Shown: positions 1 through 11,600, counted from the stretch's first letter. The stretch: 20,562 nt of DNA from Paramacrobiotus richtersi (GCA_034698045.1 JAQGAU010001217.1:1-20562), one strand, 5' to 3'. Program-made: numbers and translations. The notes: a model not told the origin generated them from the sequence alone.

Positions 1-272
1 TCGCCATTCTTGATCAGTAAACGGTTCTTACGCTTCGGTCTCCCAGTGCCCGCAACGAGCGAGTGCACTTTCCTAGTATTATATACTTGGTACGTCCAAA
101 GTATCGCATACTTCATTGTCAGTAGAACAGGAAACTCCGTTATGCATGTACATGTAAATGTACATGTTTACCTGCGAATTCTCTCCCGGGTTCTGCCATC
201 CACAAAACTGAAAATTTCGTCCAGAATTTCTGGAGGAAATGTGCTAATATCGTGCTCGAATTCTGGGTCCAT
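1..272 (-). CDS. F-box protein A, N-terminal part, cut by window edge
   Basis: Two exons are visible on the minus strand: 272..172 (ATG at 272-270, 33 codons plus two bases, donor gtaaac) and 72..1 (after acceptor tactag), with the frame kept across a 99 bp intron (phase 2). The protein begins MDPEFEHD and reads FPPEILDEIFSFVDG then RERIRR, which fits the first part of an F-box (L/FPxEILxxIFxxLD, then an Arg-rich helix). F-box proteins bind Skp1 and recruit substrates to SCF ubiquitin ligases. The second exon is basic (GRPKRKNRLLIKNG) and runs off the window. The F-box starts only about 11 residues in, unlike the related gene at 8630-16310, where it is central. An upstream coding exon cannot be excluded, because the frame stays open 5' of this ATG to possible acceptors (tatag, cctag). 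The F-box call is fairly sure; the start and the second exon less so. Confidence 0.62.
146..167. repeat. Direct repeat of a near-palindromic 10-mer in the F-box A intron
   Basis: ATGTACATGT occurs twice, separated by AA, immediately next to the minus-strand donor of the F-box A intron (gt at 171-170). Each copy holds the self-complementary octamer ATGTACAT, so the intron start can fold on itself. No function is known. Confidence 0.6.
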
Positions 273-966
273 AGTAAATGGATTGCGGTGATGTGGTGCA
301 GTGGGTTGAACTATAGCAGGCGAGGCAATCACAAAATACACCTAGGTAACCTTTTACAGTCTGTACCGGTAGTTATAGAGCCGAAATTGTGCATGAGCTC
401 GTTCGGCTATATATATTTGATGGATGGAGCCTTTGGTGTCGATGTTTGTGTTCTTATCTGATAAGATTACATTTGATATTAGCTGATAACCTCGGCTAGG
501 AATTCAGAAAACCTGAATAATACTTAATCATTTGTCCTCGTTTTTGCCACTGTACATGTGGGATGTTTTATTCACCACTTGCAAACTCGATTCCATACAG
601 CCAGCAGCTATAAAACAAGCCACATATAAATTATAATACTACAGTATCTGCATAGTATCTTTCAGGAGTAGAGTATAATACTTACGAATTTATTATTCAC
701 TAGAGTATTAATTTTACTGTTAGTACTAATCGTCCATCGCATATAACAACCCCTTCAGGAGACGGCTAGAGTCGAAATTACCATGCAGCCGCCAATACGG
801 CGGTCGCACGGAAATCTATCTACCTACTGATTTTTGAATTGTGTTGAGTCAAACTTGAGTGTTCCAAGTTTTGTTTTGTTATTTTTGTAACTTTTCACTT
901 TTGCACTGCAGCCATTGCTCTCTGAACTTTGTAGATCTGATTGCTCGGTCGTCGTTTGTTTTGAGA
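273..966. other. Intergenic region between divergent F-box A and OSGEP
   Basis: This stretch holds the 5' flanks of two head-to-head genes, so it presumably contains both promoters. A TATA-like run (TATATATAT, 408-416) lies about 140 bases upstream of the F-box A start codon. A small hairpin, CCGCC-AATAC-GGCGG, lies near 789-803. Short open frames here show no conserved protein. The rest is AT-rich sequence without recognisable features. Confidence 0.4.
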
Positions 967-3152
967 ATGGTTATCGCTATGGGATTTGAAGGCTCAGCCA
1001 ACAAGCTGGGCATAGGAATAATCAAAGACGGGGAAGTATTATCCAATCCACGTCGCACATTTATCACACCACCTGGCACTGGTAACTCGAACCACTGCAT
1101 ATAATTCTACCTCCCACACAGTCCGCTTTTCCAGGCTTTCTCCCCAACGAAACCGCCCACCACCACCAATCCCACATTCTAAATTTAGTGGATGAAGCCC
1201 TGACCATTGCTGGAATTTCTCCGAGCGATGTGGACGTGCTGTGTTATACAAAAGGTGCGTCGACCCAGCGAGAAGTTCTTACGGGTTCCTCGTGATCTAG
1301 GACGCTTTTTGCAGGTCCTGGAATGGCCCCGCCGCTGATGTCGGTAGCGGTGGTTGTTAGGACGTTGGCGCAACTTTGGAAGAAGCCGGTGATTGGGGTG
1401 AACCACTGTATCGGACGTAGGAAGAATTTTTTGATATATTTTGGAATTTCCTTGAAAATACGGGGTTTTTAGATATTGAGATGGGGCGGGCGGTTACTGG
1501 AGCGGAAAATCCTACGGTTTTGTACGTTAGCGGGGGAAATACTCAGGTGTGTGTTATTCATCCTTTTGAAGTGAAAGTATCGTTTCTATTTTATTTATTT
1601 AATTGATTTCATATTTAATTGGATCCGATTTTTTTGCTGGTTTTCTTTCATTACTGAATTTTTTTAAATGTGAAGGCTGTTGTAAAAAATATCTGGAAGG
1701 TTAATATGCATTTCCAATAATGGAGTTGTCAGTTTTTTGGGATTTTAGGAAATACACTGATCTTGGAATCATCACAAAAGAATGTTTGTATTTTTTTTCA
1801 ATAGTCTGAAATTTTTTTTAAAATCATAAGAAAATGCAAACAGAAGCGTAGCAGACGAAGAATTCAATTAGAAGAATAAAGGGATAAATGCATAAGACTT
1901 AGAAAACCTAAATTAAAAATTTTAATTCTTAGAAAAGCAGCCAAGGCTTTTTTTAAAACCACGGAAATAATTATATTTCCTGTAATCGTTACATTACGTC
2001 ACCCGCCAGCGATTCTGCAGGTAATCGCCTACTCCCAGCAGCGTTACCGTATCTTCGGTGAGACGATCGACATTGCCGTGGGTAACTGTTTAGACCGTTT
2101 TGCTCGTGTTCTCAAGTTATCCAACGATCCCAGTCCCGGTTATAACATTGAACAAATGGCTAAGAAGGGACAGAAATATCTCCCCATGCCGTATTCAGTG
2201 AAGGGCATGGATGTGGCCTTCTCGGGGATATTGAGCTTTATCGAAGAACGGGCGGATGGTTTATTGAAAAGAGGCGAATACACACCGGAGGATCTGTGCT
2301 TTTCCCTACAGGAGACGGTGTTTGCTATGCTGGTGGAAATAACAGGTAATTTTTGATGAATAAATAATAATATTAAAATTAATTAAGTAAATTTCTAAAA
2401 TTATCTAAATAAGTTGTTGCGTAGATTATTTAATTTGAATTATGTATTGTCCTTTTATATCATGGTACAGCAATAACAATTTGAATTATTATTTAAATTT
2501 GAATGATATAGATTATAGAATTTGAATTATTATCTAAATTATTTATATATTTTTTGAATTATCTAAAGAAATTGGTAAATAATTTCTTTAAATTATTCGT
2601 TAAGTATTTTAATTATTTAGTATTAAAATTCGCAAAAAAATGCTGAGGGCAATCGGTTGATGAATAAATCTGCAGAAATCAATAACTTTTTTTAAAGTAA
2701 AATTAAAAATCTTGAAAAGGCAACAAACAAAACGGTCATCGGAATAATAACCCCCCGAATGTACGGGAACCGAGAAATCTGTAAACAGGATTAATGATTA
2801 CATTTGTTGGATAAAAATCATTACCAATGTGCGTCTTCATGTTTGTACAGAACGTGCCATGGCCCATTGTGGATCGCGGGAAGTTTTGTTGGTTGGCGGT
2901 GTAGGATGCAATATCCGTCTGCAGGAGATGATAGGCCAGATGGCTAAAGAACGTGACGCCATGCTCCACGCCACCGACGACCGCTACTGCATCGACAACG
3001 GCGCCATGATCGCACAGGCTGGATACTGTCAGTATTTGACCGGTTATACCACCGAACTACCGGATACTTTTGTTACGCAGAGGTCAGCGTTGACGAGACA
3101 GCCAGTTCCTTGCACTTTTGCACGGATTGCAAAGCAAAATGAATTAAAATAA
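967..3152 (+). CDS. OSGEP: tRNA N6-adenosine threonylcarbamoyltransferase, KEOPS subunit OSGEP/Kae1
   Basis: Catalytic subunit of the KEOPS complex. It transfers the threonylcarbamoyl group from threonylcarbamoyl-AMP to A37 of ANN-decoding tRNAs (t6A). Six exons join in frame: 967-1081, 1135-1254, 1315-1416, 1473-1546, 2021-2345 and 2851-3152, all with GT-AG introns; total 345 aa against about 335 in human. Motifs in order are GFEGSANK at the N terminus, NPRR and PPGTG, VNHCIGHIEMGR with metal-ligand histidines at residues 109 and 113, [50 protein letters not shown] and [12 protein letters not shown] carrying the late Asp ligand. This is the ASKHA-fold kinase-like domain over nearly its whole length. 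The ATG at 967 gives the usual family N terminus. The first three introns are only 53-60 bp. The ending (KQNELK) is a few residues longer than usual. No defects are seen. A bacterial or mitochondrial homologue (TsaD/OSGEPL1) is unlikely, because the sequence follows the cytosolic Kae1 type. Confidence 0.97.
1547..2020 (+). other. OSGEP intron 4
   Basis: A 474 bp intron with donor gtgtgt and acceptor ctgcag, lying between SGGNTQ and the following VIAYSQ. It is AT-rich with A and T runs. I see no gene or repeat in it. Confidence 0.85.
2346..2850 (+). repeat. OSGEP intron 5 with degenerate AT-rich repeats
   Basis: A 505 bp phase-1 intron (donor gtaatt, acceptor tgtacag). Roughly 2420-2600 contains scattered copies of a motif like TTTGAATTATTATTTAAA, which looks like slippage-type low-complexity sequence. 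Nothing coding is visible. Confidence 0.6.
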
Positions 3153-3205
3153 TTTAGAAAAACTTAATTATACTAATTACTGTACAAATTCAATAATTAT
3201 ATTAA

Positions 3206-3274
3206 TTTTGCAAAATTAATTAGACTAATTTTACGAAATTAATTAGACTAATTTTAAAAAATTAATTATACTAA
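3206..3274. repeat. Three tandem copies of a 23-bp AT-rich unit
   Basis: Copies at 3206-3228, 3229-3251 and 3252-3274 share the core AAATTAATTAgACTAA preceded by TTTT, with few changes between copies. A decayed unit may precede them. The array lies in the OSGEP 3' flank, before its likely poly(A) signal, so it may be in the 3' UTR. Confidence 0.8.
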
Positions 3275-3301
3275 AAATTGATTATACTATTAAAAAAATT
3301 A

Positions 3302-3307
3302 AATAAA
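3302..3307 (+). terminator. Probable poly(A) signal of OSGEP
   Basis: The first canonical AATAAA after the OSGEP stop, 150 bases downstream. The surroundings are very A-rich, so chance occurrence is possible. Confidence 0.45.
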
Positions 3308-4222
3308 AAAATATAATTATAGCCACATAACAACACAAATAATATGCACTACAAATAATACTATATAGTTTAGACTAATTACGGACAGCACATTTTGGCT
3401 AGCCTGGTGCGTTTTATGCCTATGGTTGGTTACTGGTTAGGTCGGTGACTGGGTTGTGTTTTTTAGGTTTCGAACCGATGAGGTTTTGGTCTCATGGAGA
3501 AAATAATGGAGTTAAAGTTTCCTTTCGGTTGTTGTTGCGCCTTCGATGGTTGTGTGATAATTGCGGTAGTTGTGTTGTTGCGTTAATGTGGGATACTTTT
3601 CCAGTTTTGTTTCTTCTGTTTTGTTGTTTCGCTTATACGTTCAGGGGAAGGATGAAGCGGATGTTTGTTGAGTTCGATGTATGAGAAAGCTGGTAATAAA
3701 GAAAAATGGTAACTTGGGCTGGTTCTTGGTGACTCACTGTTACGAGGCGCTTCCGGTAGCAAACGGCATATCTATAAATAATTAAATACTTCTTTTTGGA
3801 ATAACTGGTTAAATCCTCCTTATTTTTTTCTAGTTACAATTTTCAGTCTACTGTTTTAGCAATGTGCCCAGTTTATGCACCCAAATCAGAAGCTACCAAT
3901 AAATGAAAATCAATGTAAAATAATAACTATTAAATACGACTATTAACAGCAGAATCAGGATTATCGTCATTTAGACTTTGTAGTTTAAGTTACACTAAAG
4001 ATCTTGTTCGATCGTTTATTGGTACATGAGTGTTTTTATTAAATGTCTGCACTAAATCCCACGAAAATGATTGTATCAAATTGTCCAAATTCGCGCTAGT
4101 ACAATCCTGTACAGATCCTTTATCATTCCACTAGCATCAGCAGCAACATACCAACAAAGAAGAGAACACGCCGGAAACCAAAACCCCCCCAATATCTAAG
4201 AAAATCTCCGCCTCATGGACAT
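3308..4222. other. Intergenic region between convergent OSGEP and MFAP1 3' ends
   Basis: No gene is supported here. An 80-codon open frame at 3445-3684 has no ATG start, no splice context and no recognised motif. The right part probably holds the MFAP1 3' UTR. Around 4010-4045 two TTTATT hexamers (AATAAA on the minus strand) are placed for MFAP1 polyadenylation. Confidence 0.6.
4015..4020 (-). terminator. Probable poly(A) signal of MFAP1
   Basis: AATAAA on the minus strand, about 205 bases past the MFAP1 stop codon. A second copy at 4035-4040 is closer to the stop. Either could be used. Confidence 0.5.
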
Positions 4223-7200
4223 TTACACATTCGTCTTCCGTCGTTTAGCCGACGGCCGATCAAACACCTGTTTCGTCCCGCCCGCCTTCCCGGCAAAATA
4301 CTTCATATTCATCTTGGTCTGCTCCGTCCACGCCGTGTCAAACTTGGTCGTATCCTGATCCACCAGATGCGTGTACTTCGTCCGTCCCGCCCGGCCAAAG
4401 TTCTTGACCTGCATGACCTTCGGCAACACCGTCTTGTCGTGGTGGTCCTCCAGGGTGGGCGCGGTGAAATCCCGCGTGAAAACCTGGTCCTCCTCGTTGA
4501 GGTAAAACACACCGCGGTGGTAGTACTTTTGTAGGAATTTCATTTTGCCCTTGTCGGCCTTGTTGGTGACGGATCTGGGGAGTTTGGAGAGCTCACGTTG
4601 GCGTTCGTCTTCCGTCAGGCCCTGGAGACGTTCACGTTCTTCGCCGATCTTCTGCACACTGAAAAACAGCATTCAATGTGTTAATGTTTCCTTCTTGAAC
4701 TTTTTCAAGACATCCTGTATTTTATCAGTATTTCGGTTGGTTCTTTTGTAAAATGTTGTGAGTTTGATAAAGTGCACACTGAGTTTCGATGTATTCTAAA
4801 TGTTTTGTTTTAGCCCTATTTTCCATCATTGCATTACAGATTATCGACATTTCGTATTTTATAATAAACTAATTACTCTGCAATTAATTCATTCAATTGC
4901 AGATTTTCTTGATTACTGATTAATTCATTTAATTTTTTTTGAAAAAAGCGCAGCATATTTACAGCCACTGTACTTTCAAAAATTTAATGTTTTTTTATTG
5001 CTAATACGGGCTCAAAAATTACTCCATTATTTTAGATTTTGATAATTTGTTTTCTATCAATAAACTACTTAGTTTACCATCATTTAATTACAGATTCTTT
5101 TAACCATTTTTTAAAAAAAGGATGTTTTCCAGTCACTTTCAAAAATTACTGGTTTTTTAATTGCTTATTCTAAAATTCTGATTAATGGTAATTAATGCTA
5201 AAAATTCTTCAAAAACCTCCTTTTTCTTGTCATTAGTCTTTCCCATTCAAGAAAAGTTTTTCACTTCTTCCTCTGCTTACTCGTCCCGTTCGTCCTTGTC
5301 GCGCTTCAGTCGGGTCAGCTCCCGCACCTTCCACGCTTCATACTCGGCTTCCGGATCCTCATTATCGATAACAACAGGAATATCAAACTTTCCATCATCC
5401 AACGCACTGGTTTTTTTCTGCAACTGCTCCGCCAGCTCTTTCTTCACCTCCACTTCCACCAGGCGCCGCGACTCGGCTTTCCGCTCTTCCGCGCGACGTT
5501 CCGTTTCCTTCTCCTGTAGAAGACGCTGTCGCTCTTCCTCTTCACGTTCTTTCAGGGTTACACGGTCTTGTCTGCAAAGACGCGAAAATCGTAATCTATG
5601 GGATTATTAATCGTTATACTTTCGTTATAATATTTTGTACCTGTTTTACGATGACGTCTTGTTTATTTTGATCAAACTGTATTTTCGTAAGTCATCCATT
5701 TAGGAGATGTTAATCAACTTTATTGTTATTATACTTTATTTTATCACTTAATTAATGTAGTTCCACTATTTCTTTATTTTTTATTATTACTGAGTTATTA
5801 CCGACGATGTTAATTTGGCCATGTACACGATAATAATATTATTATAACGCTGCAGTAGCCAAACTCTTTAGAAGAGACTTCAATGACTACTGGAAATAAT
5901 TACAGCCGTTCAACCTCGGCTCTACCAACACATTCGTGCGTAGTAGAGTGGCTACATGGCACTTTCCCAACTTCCGCAGTTTACAAGCCACATTCTAACT
6001 ATTCAAGCAAGCCTCGTTAATTCCACAACTTTTTACCTTTTTTAAAGTTTTACGCCTTCGTCTTCATCAGACGCTATGTGACTCTTAGCTTCAGCTGTTG
6101 TTTTGAAGTAAAACAGATCCTCTGCTAATCTATTTACGTAAAAATTTCCAAAAATTAATTATAACCAGCTATTCCAATGTAAAAAGAGCCCTTCCATGAT
6201 TATCTGCTTTTCCAACTGGAATCGCAGCGGTCAGTTCCCTGCTGTAAAATTCGGCTATTTATTTCGCCAATCAAGTGAAACGCTACAATAAATTATAAAT
6301 GAATAAAAATAAATGAATGAATTCTATAATAAATATAATAAATAAATGCTATAATAAATGAATGATAATAAATAGCTATATGGAACCGTACGATCGATAA
6401 ACATTACAAATTCACGTACTTTCGGATAAAGACGGGCTTCAATCGGGCACTGGTTTCATCTTCGGAATCTGTCGTTTCATACTCGGATTCCTCATCACTG
6501 ACGGGCTCGTCTTCCTGCTTGACAGCCACATCTTCAGCGTGCATACGTTGCTGGGCTTTTTGGCGCATCTCCGCTCGTTTCTTCGCATAAGACTGAAAAA
6601 ACACCAAGAACTGAACTGGTCGAAGAAAAAAGAGAAAAAATCTGATAAATATTTCAGACAACAATTCACTTGGCATAACTTCATTTCAGTTTTAAATTCA
6701 AATGCCCAATAATGCTGACGATGCTGAATAATTTTGGCTAAGATTAAGGAAGATTACCACAGCTTAACATCATTCAAAAATAAGAACTAAAATAATAATT
6801 AAAAAAAAATAAAATTCAAAAATAAAATGTCGATACCGATGTCTTTTTCTGGAGTCTGGACTTCAGCCTGACCCACAGTATGAAAATTACTTTGATAAAT
6901 TTTGCAAAATAACTTGATAAATTTTGAAGATAGTAAAGTACACAAAACAGATTCAAATATTCAAATAAAACCATTTTCAACAGTTTCTGAAAATTTGTCA
7001 TTTACGGTTTTATTGCGTTTAATTCTGACGAACCTCTTCATCCTCATCGGACTCTGGCTCCCCTTTGAGGCTGATTCTCTGGAGATTAATCTGCTCGGCA
7101 TAACCCTCATCCGCGGCCGATATCACTTCAGGCTCAATGGCATGGCGTCTGGAAGTTCGGGGAACATCGTCAGGTTCCTCATCCTCCTCCGCTTGTCTGC

Positions 7201-7599
7201 TCTTCAGACGCTGCAGCCGTGGGTCCCGGAGGAAATCCCTTTCACTGTACTCGGCTTCGACGGGTTTTTCACGTTGCCGTCGGGACTCTGCTTCGCCTTC
7301 GGCGATGAATTCGTCTTCTTCTTCGCTGGTCTCGTAGTCTGGAGCGTAATCAGGCCTAAAAAAATGAATTTAACATACTTTAACTGCAGCACAATCCCTG
7401 TACTTCTCTATGGTAAACACAGAACGAACAGGGACTTAACCCCTATCCTCAATAGTGATGATCATTTGCTGCTAAAAACTTACCTCTTCCCAGAAACGTA
7501 GCGTGTGACTTTCACTTTCTGCATAGTGACTTGTCCTTTCTCATTCTTGACGGGAACAGCTCCCGCTGTGAATGTGGATGTGCTGAGCGGTGGAGGCAT
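4223..7599 (-). CDS. MFAP1: Microfibrillar-associated protein 1, spliceosomal B-complex factor
   Basis: Despite its name this is a nuclear pre-mRNA splicing factor. It enters with the precatalytic B complex and works with Prp38 and Snu23. Five exons join in frame on the minus strand: 7599-7484, 7355-7034, 6592-6420, 5571-5281 and 4658-4223, giving 445 aa against 439 in human. The N terminus has [11 protein letters not shown] and [17 protein letters not shown]. The middle is charged, with acidic Ser/Glu/Asp clusters ([22 protein letters not shown]) and then [10 protein letters not shown] long Glu/Arg/Lys helix follows, then [10 protein letters not shown]. The conserved C-terminal domain starts near residue 340 with FLQKYYHRG and continues through [27 protein letters not shown] and LVDQDTT, ending RPSAKRRKT, a likely nuclear localisation signal. 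The start gives the family's usual N terminus. Introns are 128, 441, 848 and 622 bp. No defect is seen. Confidence 0.97.
4659..5280 (-). repeat. MFAP1 intron 4 with a degenerate internal repeat
   Basis: A 622 bp AT-rich intron. Two diverged copies of a segment of roughly 165 bp can be traced: CACTGTACTTTCAAAAATTT (about 4964) matches CAGTCACTTTCAAAAATT (about 5130), and TTTTTTATTGCT matches TTTTTTAATTGCT at the same spacing. No coding signal is present. Confidence 0.4.
5572..6419 (-). other. MFAP1 intron 3
   Basis: An 848 bp intron. It contains an AATAAAT-rich simple-sequence patch near its 5' end on the minus strand (6286-6376) and otherwise unremarkable AT-rich DNA. An SDEDEG-like reading near 6050-6075 hits stops and does not splice in frame. 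Confidence 0.7.
6286..6376. repeat. AATAAAT/AATGAATAAA simple-sequence patch
   Basis: An irregular tract of AATAAAT, AATGAAT and ATAATAAAT units inside an MFAP1 intron, consistent with replication slippage. Confidence 0.75.
6593..7033 (-). other. MFAP1 intron 2
   Basis: A 441 bp AT-rich intron between the DEDEE stretch of exon 2 and SYAKKR of exon 3. Long open frames across it on both strands are extensions or shadows of the exons. No other feature is seen. Confidence 0.8.
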
Positions 7600-8629
7600 C
7601 TTTACAGAAAACGGAATGCCTGAACTCTTCTCACAGTGTCACTTCAGGCGCAGTATCACTCCGAAATACCAGTCAACGACTCAACGTTCTGCTTCACACA
7701 AATGTGACACAATAGTAATAAACAGAAAAGAAATACCCAGCAGAAATCACTCCAAAATTTTACATTCAAAATCCAAACTAGTTTAATCTTTATCTACAGG
7801 AAGCCAAATAAAACAACACATAAAGATGATAAAGTACTGGGACAGTCTGACAGACATCATGACTCATGAGACATGTAATAGACCTCATGCGTTCGTACCG
7901 CACCCGCGGGCGGTTGACTAGAGATCCCGGCCCGGAAGTAAATTTACCCCTAGAGACACATGTTAAAGAGACCACCTTCACGGCATTACAGTCCTTGGTT
8001 TGTAACGCTCCATGATGCTTTCAACGATACAGAATGAACAGCAAGATTCCTCTTATCATGGTTATGGAAGCCACTCGTCATAGAATTGTGACTGAAGATT
8101 TTTGTGACCAGTTGAAGGATTTTCACTTTGTTCGCTTGACTGTAAACGTTCGAACTCGACCGAACAGAGCAGCGTTGCAGGCTTGCCCGGTTGGCTACCA
8201 TAAGCACATCTCTGTCGGGCAGTGTCGGCTGAGCAACGGTTTCGGGCTTTTCGTACAACGGCTCACCCGTACGTTCCACCGCATGAGGTCTATCGTTACA
8301 GTCTAATCATTCGAGATTCGAGAACTTATGAGTTTTTGTAGACCACAATTAAGGGATTTCGTGAATTTCGTGAATAGTGCTTGGCGCTACGCGGTGCTTG
8401 TCGACCAAACAGCTTAAAGCATGCAAAACAGGAATTTATGTTTTCTATATATCAGTCCTTTATCCTCTGTTCCCGAACTGTTCGTTGTGTTAGGCAAAAA
8501 GAAATTCTTGCTTTGATTCATGCCCGATGTTTCCTATGAATCGTAAGACAGGTGTACTTCATTAAATACCAGAAAATTTTTTTACGCCATCCGACAGTCA
8601 TACGGAAAGCAACGGATTAACGGTCGACC
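7600..8629. other. Intergenic region between divergent MFAP1 and F-box B
   Basis: It contains the 5' flanks of both genes. Two overlapping opposite-strand open frames (7986-8279 minus, 8034-8306 plus) are about 90 codons each, have no recognised motif and are not called genes. A GC-rich patch at about 7885-7940 is not a tRNA: it lacks A-box and B-box spacing. A B-box-like GTTCGAACTC near 8149 has no matching A-box. Promoter elements could not be assigned with confidence. Confidence 0.5.
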
Positions 8630-11600
8630 ATGTGCACCACATTATTCGGTATGGTTTGCCAGTTTTGCAGTCTGGGACAACTGTCTGGGCCTAGAAATGT
8701 GCTGCGTGACAGAGTCCTTGAATATTCTTCGTTCTTATCGCAAGGTGTGGCGGTGTGGCTTATAAGGCTGGCGTAATTTAGGTGATATCGGAACGGTTCT
8801 CGGAAAGGCGGCCGAAGTATTGGAAACATTCGACCGGCTGTGGGCAGAAGAGAGGTTTTTAGAAGTGACAGCAAAGGTATTGCACGCGGGTCTTGTCAGT
8901 TGACGAATTGTATACAAACTACACCATAATTCTCTGTGGAATATAATGGCTGTAAATTTATAGTAATTACACATAGCGGTTGTACGTTTTGTGATATGTT
9001 TCGTTCCGCTTTTGAGCTTGTATGAGCATTACTAACAAAACAAAAATCATAATTGCAGAGAAATTACGCGCAAATGGAAACCGGAACCGATATGGAGTTG
9101 CATCAAGATATGATGAAGCAAATAGCGAAACTGCAGGTATTCTACGATCTTTGTCGTAAGAGGATTACACGCCTTACATGACTTCGAACTTCGAAAACCA
9201 GTTTACATTCTGCTGTTCTTATATATTTAAGGCACTGAAAGGACAATTGCAAATTTTCCTCCCAATCACTGAACAAACTCCCCAGTTCATTGACAGTTTT
9301 CCGAAAATCTGGCGGAGCATCGAAACGGCAAGTTGGCGCTGTAGACTGTAGGAAGATGCTGCGCATTGCGAGCTGTTCATAATTAGTTAATAATGTACCG
9401 ACCGCAGCTTTTTTGTTACTTACGTTGATCTAGTATCCGCATATTTAAAAACGGCGCCGCCGTAACATGCCGGCACTGCCGGGTGGCCCGTTAATAATTT
9501 CCCGAGTTTCACAGCACTTGAACCAGTTAGCCAATTTCTATCGTTTTGTTGCTCTTTCTTTGGAAGTCAAACCATCCCATCATAGGCTGCGAAAAGTTGG
9601 AAGTGAACCGTCAACCCCGTCATCATTCTAAATCTCTCCCATCTGAACAATCCGATTGCCCGGAGACGGCCCTGGAAAATTCTGGTCGTTGATTTGTAGT
9701 TTGAAGCTTTGCTATGGATAGGCATAGCATGACGAGGGTTGCACCAATAAAACGAGATTTTCCAACTCCATTTTGTAAAACAATTTGCCTCAATTTCTGT
9801 TGGGTTACATAGAATCGGCTTCGGTAGAACCGGCACTGGGTCATTTCTGTTCGCGTGGCAACATGGTTGTAAACGATATTCGCAGAATATGTTGGGTTGG
9901 AGAAGTAAGTTTATGTCGCTATGTGTAGTAACGTTAAAGACTAATCTTTCTTTTTTCCGAAATGATCTGACTTGTGTCTGTGCGAACCCACTCGCTTAAA
10001 ATTACGAGAACAATGGTGCACTGTTTCTCTTGTACAGATGTGGTGTAAACAATGCAATTGTTCTCTTGATTACTAGCAAGGGGCTTCGGTCTGTGCGTTA
10101 TTCGCATGATCTGCGGCATCAAGTTAAAATAATTCAGGAAGTTGAAAACGTCCAAAAATTTTATCTCTGTCGTAAAATACAGATCTACAATCTAAATTAT
10201 CTAATAAAAAGTGTCCTGTGTCCACCAAAAAGATGGCAGCACGAAATGCGCAGTTGTTCCCATCGTAGGATTGCCTGTGGACATGTGACATGCTAATTTT
10301 GCGAACTTTTGCGATCTTTTGCGAACTCGCCATACAACATAAGAATTCGGCTCATTACTTATGGCGTAGGTCAACAATTAATCAACAATAAAATCAACAG
10401 AAAAAACAAAAATTGCTGCTATTCGATTCATTTCATCATTTTTATGGGGTATCTATTTGTTACGTAACGCGACTCAGGACCACCCCCCACCCCATGTAAC
10501 GAATCGTAACGAATTCGGCACCCCACCCACCCATTCCCTGCCGTTACGTAATTTATGGATCGCGCCTAACGGTACAGGTGACAGGTTACTGATTGACTGT
10601 GTAATGCTCTTATGAAGGCTAATGTGGCTTATTTTGAAGACAAAAAGTTGCTCTTCAAAACACACGCAATGGTTACAAGTCGAATGAGTGATTACAAAGA
10701 TATGACTCAAACAAACCAGGGAAAATATAATCGGGCCACACGGTACAGTGCGCCGTAGGGTTTTTGATGTATTTATATTGCAGCACTAGCTTTCGATATT
10801 AGCACCGCGATTTCATTGTAAGTAGCTTGCTTGCTTGCGAAAGCCGACAGCGCTGCTTACGAAACAATCCATCGCCACGGCGCACGTCGCTGTTTTCACT
10901 TTCCTAAATGTTTACAAATCATTATAATTTAATTACGATTTTACAGAAAATAACGGAATATAAATATGATGAATACAAGAGAAGAAAGAAAGTTTTCACC
11001 TCATTGACGCGCAGTGAGGTGAAGTGGGATCACAACAAAGAAGAAGCCAAGTCGGCCATTTTCGTACGTATTTATCATAACTGATGCTGTCACGCTGTGT
11101 ATATGAATATAATCTCACTGTGATTATGTGATGATGCGTTCGATCCGTCTTGCAGCGACTTTCCGTACAGTCGATGCTTGATTTGATGCAGTTCGAATTT
11201 GAAATCGAAACTTTACAAGCTATCATTGGAAATTGTGCCGATGACGACGTCAAAAAACAGGTGAGAAACGTCAGACATAGCGAAAAACTGGGATACTACT
11301 CAACGATGGATGGCTGGATAGTGGATGGCTGCTGGATGGTAACTGGCTGGTCAGCGGCTGGACACTGTATGGTAAAACGGCTGGTTTATGGCTGGCTGTT
11401 GACCGGCAGTTATGTGGTTATGAATTACATAACCAAATGTAAATAAGTTTACCGTAAAGTGACGGGACTTTTCTAACAATGGACGCTTTTCATGGTCTAA
11501 ATTCAGAAATATGTAAAGAAATATTTTCAGAAAAACTGTGACTGCCATGCTGTTTAGGTTCAACGTAAACTGGTATTTCTGAACCGAATGAGTGAAGAAT

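Larger units (their letters stand above)
9137..10946 (+). other. F-box B intron 3 (1.8 kb)
   Basis: The largest intron of the gene, between KQIAKLQ and KITEYKYDEY, phase 0. It contains a 10-bp tandem triplet and a GTTACGTAA-bearing candidate interspersed repeat (both listed separately). Minus-strand open frames at 9567-9844 and elsewhere show no recognised domain. A possible 34-bp cryptic exon at 10784-10817 would introduce an immediate stop. Confidence 0.7.

Noticed and set aside
3445..3684. 80-codon plus-strand open frame in the OSGEP-MFAP1 gap
   Set aside because: No ATG at its start, no motif, T/G-rich composition, and it lies between two convergent 3' ends.
5185..5610. 141-codon plus-strand Ser/Arg-rich open frame
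   Set aside because: It is antisense to the Glu/Lys/Arg-rich exon 4 of MFAP1, which is clearly the coding strand.
6040..6080. Acidic SDEDEG reading on the minus strand in MFAP1 intron 3
   Set aside because: The frame needed after exon 3 runs into a stop, and exon 3 joins exon 4 perfectly (FIRK to QDRVTLKER).
7885..8170. Possible tRNA from GC-rich patch and a B-box-like GTTCGAACTC
   Set aside because: No A-box at the right distance and no cloverleaf could be drawn on either strand.
7986..8306. Overlapping 90-codon open frames on both strands upstream of F-box B
   Set aside because: No conserved motif, signal or splice support; overlapping frames on opposite strands are expected by chance in this less AT-rich stretch.
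10784..10817. Possible 34-bp exon in intron 3 of F-box B (good acceptor ttgcag and donor gtaagt)
   Set aside because: Its length is not a multiple of three and it gives CAC TAG right after the junction. At most it is a poison exon; the model without it is continuous in frame.
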